Shown piece by piece: positions 59,089 to 64,000 of a stretch of 64,000 nucleotides of DNA (its first letter is position 1; each line of letters starts with the position of its first letter). A model generated the notes under the pieces. The model was not told where the DNA came from, did not search any database, and was given only the letters and a program-made list of their open reading frames with translations. The translations under genes and the position numbers were made by a program. Origin of the DNA: Rallus limicola (lineage: Eukaryota > Chordata > Aves > Gruiformes > Rallidae). The stretch covers positions 54,623,762 through 54,687,761 of the forward strand of contig JAKCOZ010000005.1 of the NCBI GenBank assembly GCA_022605955.1. The letters are read 5' to 3'.

Positions 59089-59378
59089 TCACAGAATGGT
59101 TTGGGTTAGAAGGGACTTCAAAGCCCATCTAGTTCCACCCCTTTGCCATGGACAAGGACAACCTCCACCAGCCCAGGGTGCCCAAAGCTCCATTCATCCT
59201 GGCCTTGAACCCTACCAGGGATCCAGGGGTAGCCACAGCTTCTCTGGGCACGCTGTTCCCAGGCCTCCTCACCTATTAGTAAGTTATTTCTTCTGTATAT
59301 CTAATGTAAAACTCCACTTCTCAAGCTAAAGGCCACTCCTGTTGTCCTGTCCCTCCCTGCTCTTGTGACCAGTCCCTC
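59089..59378 (-). repeat. CR1 LINE fragment, antisense (left part of a chimera)
   Basis: CTCACAGAATGGTTTGGGTT, then AGTTCCACCCCTTTGCCATG and CACAGCTTCTCTGGGCACGC, marks the subfamily of 48402 and 56168 in reverse. It runs to CTTGTGACCAGTCCCTC, where it abuts a second CR1 directly. Confidence 0.93.
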
Positions 59379-59668
59379 TTGCCATGGGCAGGGGCACCTC
59401 TCACCAGACCAGGCTGCCCAAGGCCCCATCCAACCTTCAGGGATGGAGGAGCCACCACCTCCCTGGACAACCTGTGCCAGTGCCTTGCCACCCTTGTTGT
59501 GATGAATTTCTTCCTAATATCCAATCTAAATCTACCCCCTTCCAATTTAAACCATTCCCCCTCGTCCTATTGCTATGTGCTCTTCTAAAAAGTCCCTCCC
59601 CAGCTTCCTTGTAGGCCCCATCAGGTACTGGAGGTTTTGCTGGAGCACAGATCATTTTTGTAGAGGGC
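59379..59668 (-). repeat. CR1 LINE fragment, antisense, lacking its 3' tail
   Basis: It begins inside the element at TTGCCATGGGCAGGGGCACC and runs through CTTCCTAATATCCAATCTAA to CAGGTACTGGAGGTTTTGC. The tail and hairpin that should lie to its left are missing. The subfamily differs from the adjoining copy. Confidence 0.92.
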
Positions 59669-59988
59669 AACAGTGTCTTCTAGTGATCCATTCATTGGGC
59701 TTTGCTCTGGTCCTGCCACTGTACCTGCTCCTTGTAGTATCCTGCTTTTGACTGACAGTAAATTTTGCTCAGGAGCCTTTTATTGCATGATGAGGGGTAC
59801 CATGCTGCTGCCCCTGGACTGTGGGATGTGCTGCTTTTAATGGGTAGAAGGATTCTGGGGCACTCTGAAGCATCTCAAGTGACTGTAGGACCTTTCCCAT
59901 GCTCACAAGCATCCTGAATCATTTGTACATGGTATCTGCAGACCTGGCAGCTCAGTCTCCCATACACTCCTGCAGCGGTTACTCCTGT
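59669..59988 (+). other. Intron gap before the LTR
   Basis: No feature is recognised. Confidence 0.4.
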
Positions 59989-60586
59989 CCTACTGTCCTG
60001 GTTTCAGTCAGGATAGAGTTAACTCCATTTGTAGCAGTGGATGGGATGCTGTGTTTGGGAGTTACAATGAAAGCAGTGCTGAGAACACCCTGATGTTTCT
60101 AGTTGCAGTCAGACAGTCAAAGCCAGGACAGGTGACCCAGATGGGCCAAAGAGAGTATTCCATGCCAATTACGTCCTGCCCAGGATAAAGGGCGGCTGAT
60201 GGGAGGAAGAAGGGGGGTGGTTCCGGGACGCGAGCGGCCGGGACGCGAGGGTCTTGGGGGACGGTCGGGTTCCGGGACGGCTCTGGGTGGTGTGGCCTGA
60301 GCTGTGTGGTTGGGTGAGAAGCTGCATTGGGTATCAATAGTTTCATATTCTTTTGCTCTAAAGTCCTGTCAGCATTGTTATATTTGATCTTTCTGTTCTC
60401 TTAGTAAACTATCCTTATCCCAACCCACGGGCCTCTTAGTTTCTTGGTTTTGGAGTTATTTGCCCCTTCCTTTTCCCTTCCCTTGTTTCTCCCCCCCCTT
60501 TTCCCTTTTCTCCTGCTCTTTTACTTTAAGGAGCAGGCAGCTACGTGGATCTCAGCCCACAGCTGGGGTGAAACCACGACACCTAC
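59989..60586 (+). mobile_element. Solo LTR of an avian endogenous retrovirus with 5-bp target duplication
   Basis: The LTR itself is 59994-60581 (588 bases). It starts TGTCCTGGTTTCAG and ends AACCACGACA, so it has the TG...CA termini. It is flanked by a perfect CCTAC duplication (59989-59993 and 60582-60586). The GATAGAGTTAACT block and the closing GGGGTGAAACCACGACA resemble an LTR family common in many birds. A five-base duplication fits a class III (ERVL-type) element, which is an inference. A CpG-dense segment (60215-60285) contains the unit CCGGGACGCGAG twice and a third partial copy. AGTAAACTATCC near 60401 may be the region of the polyadenylation signal. No internal viral genes flank it, so the provirus was lost by LTR-LTR recombination. 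Confidence 0.9.
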
Positions 60587-61838
60587 CCTTGGGGTTTTCC
60601 TAGAGCAAACTGGAGCATCTGGATTAGAGGCTAACACCAACATTTTAGCTCTTACTTCTCTCTGCATTGAGGGCCAAGGAGCACAGGGGCCAGGCAGCAA
60701 CTGGTATAATTCAGACAGAAGTTTCACAGCGAGGAAGCCCTGCCATGTCTGCACGTGGAAGTGTTTAAACCTCTGGATCTCCACACAGTTTTTAGCCCCC
60801 TGTGTCTGTCTGTTGCTTCTGTTTGATACTCGATGTTTCTCAGGACAGCCCTCCATCACTCCTTCATTTGTGTGCAGGCTGCATGCCAACTCTGCAGAGG
60901 AGATGGCAGAGGAGATGGGCTTGGTAGACTAAATCCGCTGTGCAAATAATGCTGCCTCTCGTTTGTCTCGTCAGGTGTTTTCAGTGGAGAGACTTTCACA
61001 CACTCAAGCAAGTTCAGTGAAACAGCACAAGTGCTAAAGGTTACTGAGGCCTTTCCATCAGGCAGAGGACAAGCTTGTGCCCCAGGTTTGCACTTACTGG
61101 GTCACATTTACCCTGCTTGACTAGGACCACGTAGCACCTGACTCTGCAGAGTGAAATGAAACGTAATGATTCCCTCCAAAGATTCCCTGCCAGCAGAGCC
61201 AGTGCATCCTCCCCATATGGCAGTCCTGAGCATTGGGCAGTAGTTCTGCCCAAATACAGTGGGAGGGGTTTGGCATCTGCCCGTGCTTCTTAGTTATCTA
61301 AATACTTAGAGTCAGCCCAAGGGAATGTAGAGGCTGTCTTGCTCTTGCTAGGCTTCTTGTTCCTAAACCACCTGAACACTTCAGATTTCTTTAGCTGACC
61401 TTGTGAATGAAATACCTCAATTCCAGAATTTGGCTATTTTGCTACAGTTGAAAAACACAGCTCACCAGCCACAACTCCTATTGCCACTGTGCTGAGTAAG
61501 AGTATTTCCACTGTATGACCCAAGGGAAAGTTGGGGAGTTTGTTGTGAGTCAGAGAACTAAGGCAATCTAATCCCCACTTCCCAAATGATTTTATTCTTT
61601 TGATGCATTGCTGAAGTATCATCGTTCTGCTTGTATGGCTTTTGCTGGGAATAAGTGGCAGGGCAGAGTTAAGGATATGCTGGTGCTCAAACCTGCATCA
61701 CCATCACAGGGTGTTGGATTTGCAACCTTAAATCAGCAATTCCCGTGCTTGCTTCGTTACCCATCCTGTAATGAACTTGAGTATATAGTAAATAGTACTC
61801 TGAAACTGAGGGAGGAATGTGGTTTAGATTAGCTGCTT
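60587..61838 (+). other. Intron 1 segment, nothing recognised
   Basis: No repeat or exon is supported. The open frames overlap each other on opposite strands. Confidence 0.5.
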
Positions 61839-62353
61839 ACAGAATCACAAGGTTGGAAAAGACCTTTAAGACCATAGAATCACAGGGGTTGGAAGGGACC
61901 TCAGGAGATCATCGGGTCCAACCCCCCTGCCAAAGCAGCTGCCCAGCTCATATTGCACAGGGAGACATCCAGATGGGTCTGGAATATCTCCAGAGAAGGA
62001 GACTCCACCACTGTGTCTCAGGCTGTGAGCAGCCTGTCCCAGGGCTCCCTCACCCTCACTGTGTGAAAGTTCTTCCACATGTTGGTGTGGAACTTCCTGT
62101 GCTCCAACTTGCAGCCATTTCCCCTTGTCCTGTCCCCACAGACACTGACAAGGGGCTGGCCATTTCCCCCTGCATCCCCTGCTTAAGATATTTAGAAACA
62201 TTAATGAGGTCCCCTCTTAGTCTTCTCTTCTCTAGGCTGAACAGTCCCAGCTCACTCAGCCTTTCCTCACAGGGGAGATGCTCAGGGCCCTTAATCATCT
62301 TCGTAGCCCTCCTCTGGACTCTCTCCACGAGATCCCTGGATCATCAAGTCCAA
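61839..62353 (-). repeat. Old CR1 3' end split by a younger CR1
   Basis: The outer relic consists of ACAGAATCACAAGGTTGGAA to CTTTAAGACC (61839-61873) and GATCATCAAGTCCAA (62339-62353). Joined, these match the intact relic at 16192. The inner element separates them. Confidence 0.88.
61874..62338 (-). repeat. Inner CR1 LINE fragment, antisense
   Basis: It starts ATAGAATCACAGGGGTTGGA and ends CTCTCTCCACGAGATCCCTG. It is the same young subfamily as 9035, 35132 and 53021. Its minus-strand frame keeps [21 protein letters not shown] short insertion (about 62011-62030, TGTGTCTCAGGCTGTGAGC) replaces the usual CTCCCTGGG segment. Confidence 0.95.
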
Positions 62354-62628
62354 AAGTCCTTATAGTGATGCCACTTAGTTTTAGGTGGCAAAAATGCTAA
62401 AAAGTTGACTGTCTCCTACTTTAACCTTAATTTATTGAAGTGAGCTTTCAATTCACCTTGATGCCTTTTTTTTTTAACATCTGAGTGTTCACAGAAGAAA
62501 GACCACACAGCCTGAGAGAAGAATTATTAATTTCATTCTTTTCTTAATTATTGCTCCTGTTTCTCTAGAAGCTGGTTCTACTGAGCATCCATCACTACTT
62601 AGAGGCATTGGTGTGCCACTGGGAAGTG
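62354..62628 (+). other. Short intron gap
   Basis: A T10 run at about 62467-62476 is the only feature. Confidence 0.4.
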
Positions 62629-63226
62629 TCATAGAATCATAGAATGGCATAGGTTGGAAGGGACCCCAAGGATCATAGAGGCAGGGCCACCAACCTCCAG
62701 GCCTGCATCTACACAAGGTTTCCAGGGCCCCATCCAACCTGGGCTTGAACACCCCCAGGGATGGGGCATCCACCCCCTCTCTGGGAAGCCTGTTCCAGCC
62801 CCTCACCACTCTCTCTGTAAAGAACTTCCCCCTAATATCTCATCTAACACTTCCCTCCTTTAGCTTCACTCCATCCCCCTTGAGCTGCCACTGTCTACCC
62901 TTTAAAAGAGTTGATTCCCCTCCTGTTTCTCTGCCCCTTTCAGGGACTGGAAGGCTGCAGTGAGGTCCCCCTGCAGCCTTCTCTTCTCCAGGCTGAACAA
63001 GCCCAGCTCCCCCAGCCTCTCCTCATAGGGCAGGTGCTCCAGCCCTCTAATCATCTTTGTGGCCTCCTCTGAACCCTCTCCAATAGTTCGACATCTTTCT
63101 TGTATTGCGGGCCGCAGATCTGCACACAGGACTCCAGATGGGGCCTCAAGAGGTCAGAGTAGAGAGGGACAATCCCCTCCCTGTGCCTGCTGGACACCCC
63201 TCTTCTGATGGAGCCCAGGGTACCAT
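62629..63226 (-). repeat. CR1 LINE fragment, antisense, about 600 bases
   Basis: TCATAGAATCATAGAATGGC, then AGGGACCCCAAGGATCATAG and CCTGTTCCAGCCCCTCACCA to ACTCCAGATGGGGCCTCAAG. It is the same subfamily as 11633 and 41879. Relative to those, about 20 bases (the CCAACGCCACTGCCACACG region) are missing near 62680. Confidence 0.95.
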
Positions 63227-63767
63227 ATTGTTGACTAAATGGTACTGCTGTGCCTACTTTCCCAGCCCATATCAGATGTGTGCTTTTATCAAGATGATCT
63301 GGGTGGTGAGCAGTGGGGAGTGAAGAGCAGCCAACTGAGGCAGGACAGATCTCAGATGTGAGCAGAGGCCTTTTCACATAGCACCTGGGAATTTTCTAGC
63401 TGACAGATGCCAGGAGACAGCAATTTGTTGGAGGGCTGGTGGAAACGCTTCATCTGAACTGACAAATGAGAAATATTTTTCAGGTCAAAGAAGAAATTCT
63501 GATCAAATGCCATAACCAGCACTAGGGCTGTGCTGCTGGAGTGTGGGGCTCACCACCTGTCACTTGCAGGACAGATGCAGAATCCTGCTTCTGGGGTGGA
63601 GCAACCTGGGTAGGCAGCAGCTCTTCAGGGCAGAACCCAGGGAGCAACACATGAGACTTGAGGTGATGTGTACTGATGTGGTGCTGAAAGCTAACAGCAT
63701 ACCAGGTTGTGTTAGCTAGAGGGTAACCAGCAAACTAGAGGGAGGTGATCAATTCCTTCATCTCTGT
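63227..63767 (+). other. Intron 1 segment, nothing recognised
   Basis: No feature is supported. Confidence 0.5.
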
Positions 63768-64000
63768 ACTTGAGGCCACATCTGGACTGCTGTCCTGGAC
63801 CCTCTACACCCTGGTTCAAAAGAGATTGGAGATCACTAGACTGGAGAAAATGCATTGAAGGTCACCAAGGTGGTCAGGGGGCTGTAGTCGTGGTCTCCAG
63901 TTAATTAAAAGATGCATTACATAGAAGATGGAGGCAGACCCTTTTCAGACCCGCACAGCAGAAGGACAAGAAGGTAATATGTGTGTGTTGCAACATGTGT
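63768..64000 (+). repeat. Old CR1 LINE fragment, cut by the window edge
   Basis: TTGAGGCCACATCTGGACTG, then AGAAAATGCATTGAAGGTCA, GAAGATGGAGGCAGACCCTT and CAGCAGAAGGACAAGAAGG follow the CR1 order in an older, diverged subfamily. The 3' end lies beyond the window. Confidence 0.75.

Larger units (their letters stand above)
25506..64000 (+). other. Predicted first intron, continuing past the right edge
   Basis: It begins GTAAGG directly after the exon at 25403-25505. No acceptor followed by a convincing coding exon was found in the remaining 38.5 kb, so the second exon is expected beyond the window. The intron contains most of the CR1 copies and the LTR described separately. It may in part be intergenic if the transcript ends early, but the open first exon requires at least one more exon. 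Confidence 0.6.

Noticed and set aside
60444..60932. Plus-strand frame of 162 codons overlapping the LTR
   Set aside because: It spans the 3' end of the solo LTR and unique flanking DNA, so it cannot be an old gene. No retroviral protein is encoded.

Overview
The window looks like nuclear DNA from a bird. The evidence is interspersed repeats rather than genes: at least 27 fragments of CR1 retrotransposons, many ending in the avian-style ATTCTRTG tail (seen reversed as CATAGAAT or CACAGAAT), plus one solo endogenous-retrovirus LTR that opens TGTCCTGGTTTCAG and ends CCACGACA. Gene density is very low, with introns or intergenic DNA everywhere and one classic CpG-island promoter. The LTR type is one I associate with non-galliform birds, but I cannot name a species.

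Layout. Positions 1 to about 25,000 are gene-poor flanking DNA. They hold one plausible short coding exon (1008-1064, of an unknown upstream gene), several CR1 fragments mostly in minus orientation, a few MIR-like SINE relics, a 33-bp tandem repeat and some AT-rich stretches that could be conserved noncoding elements. Positions about 25,080-26,000 are a CpG island. It contains the one well-supported gene start: a plus-strand first coding exon (ATG at 25403, splice donor at 25506) encoding 34 residues that begin MDGKAAPNGV and include a Tyr-rich TGYYGYYPGY segment. I do not recognise the protein. Everything from 25506 to the right edge is best read as its long first intron, because no convincing second exon is visible.

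The intron is full of CR1 copies of different ages and both orientations, including a nested pair (61839-62353), a chimeric pair (59089-59668), two copies sharing an odd 5' junction 1.8 kb apart (36764-37067 and 38559-38851), an ancient 800-bp copy (43760-44560) and a copy whose last 140-odd codons are still open (31550-31981). One solo LTR (59994-60581) has a perfect 5-bp target-site duplication. No CR1 was found from about 19,600 to 31,525, a 12-kb gap centred on the promoter.

No multi-gene system, operon, CRISPR array, rRNA or tRNA gene was found. The most useful leads are the unidentified first exon and its promoter, the possible GC-AG exon at 1008, and the repeat architecture.
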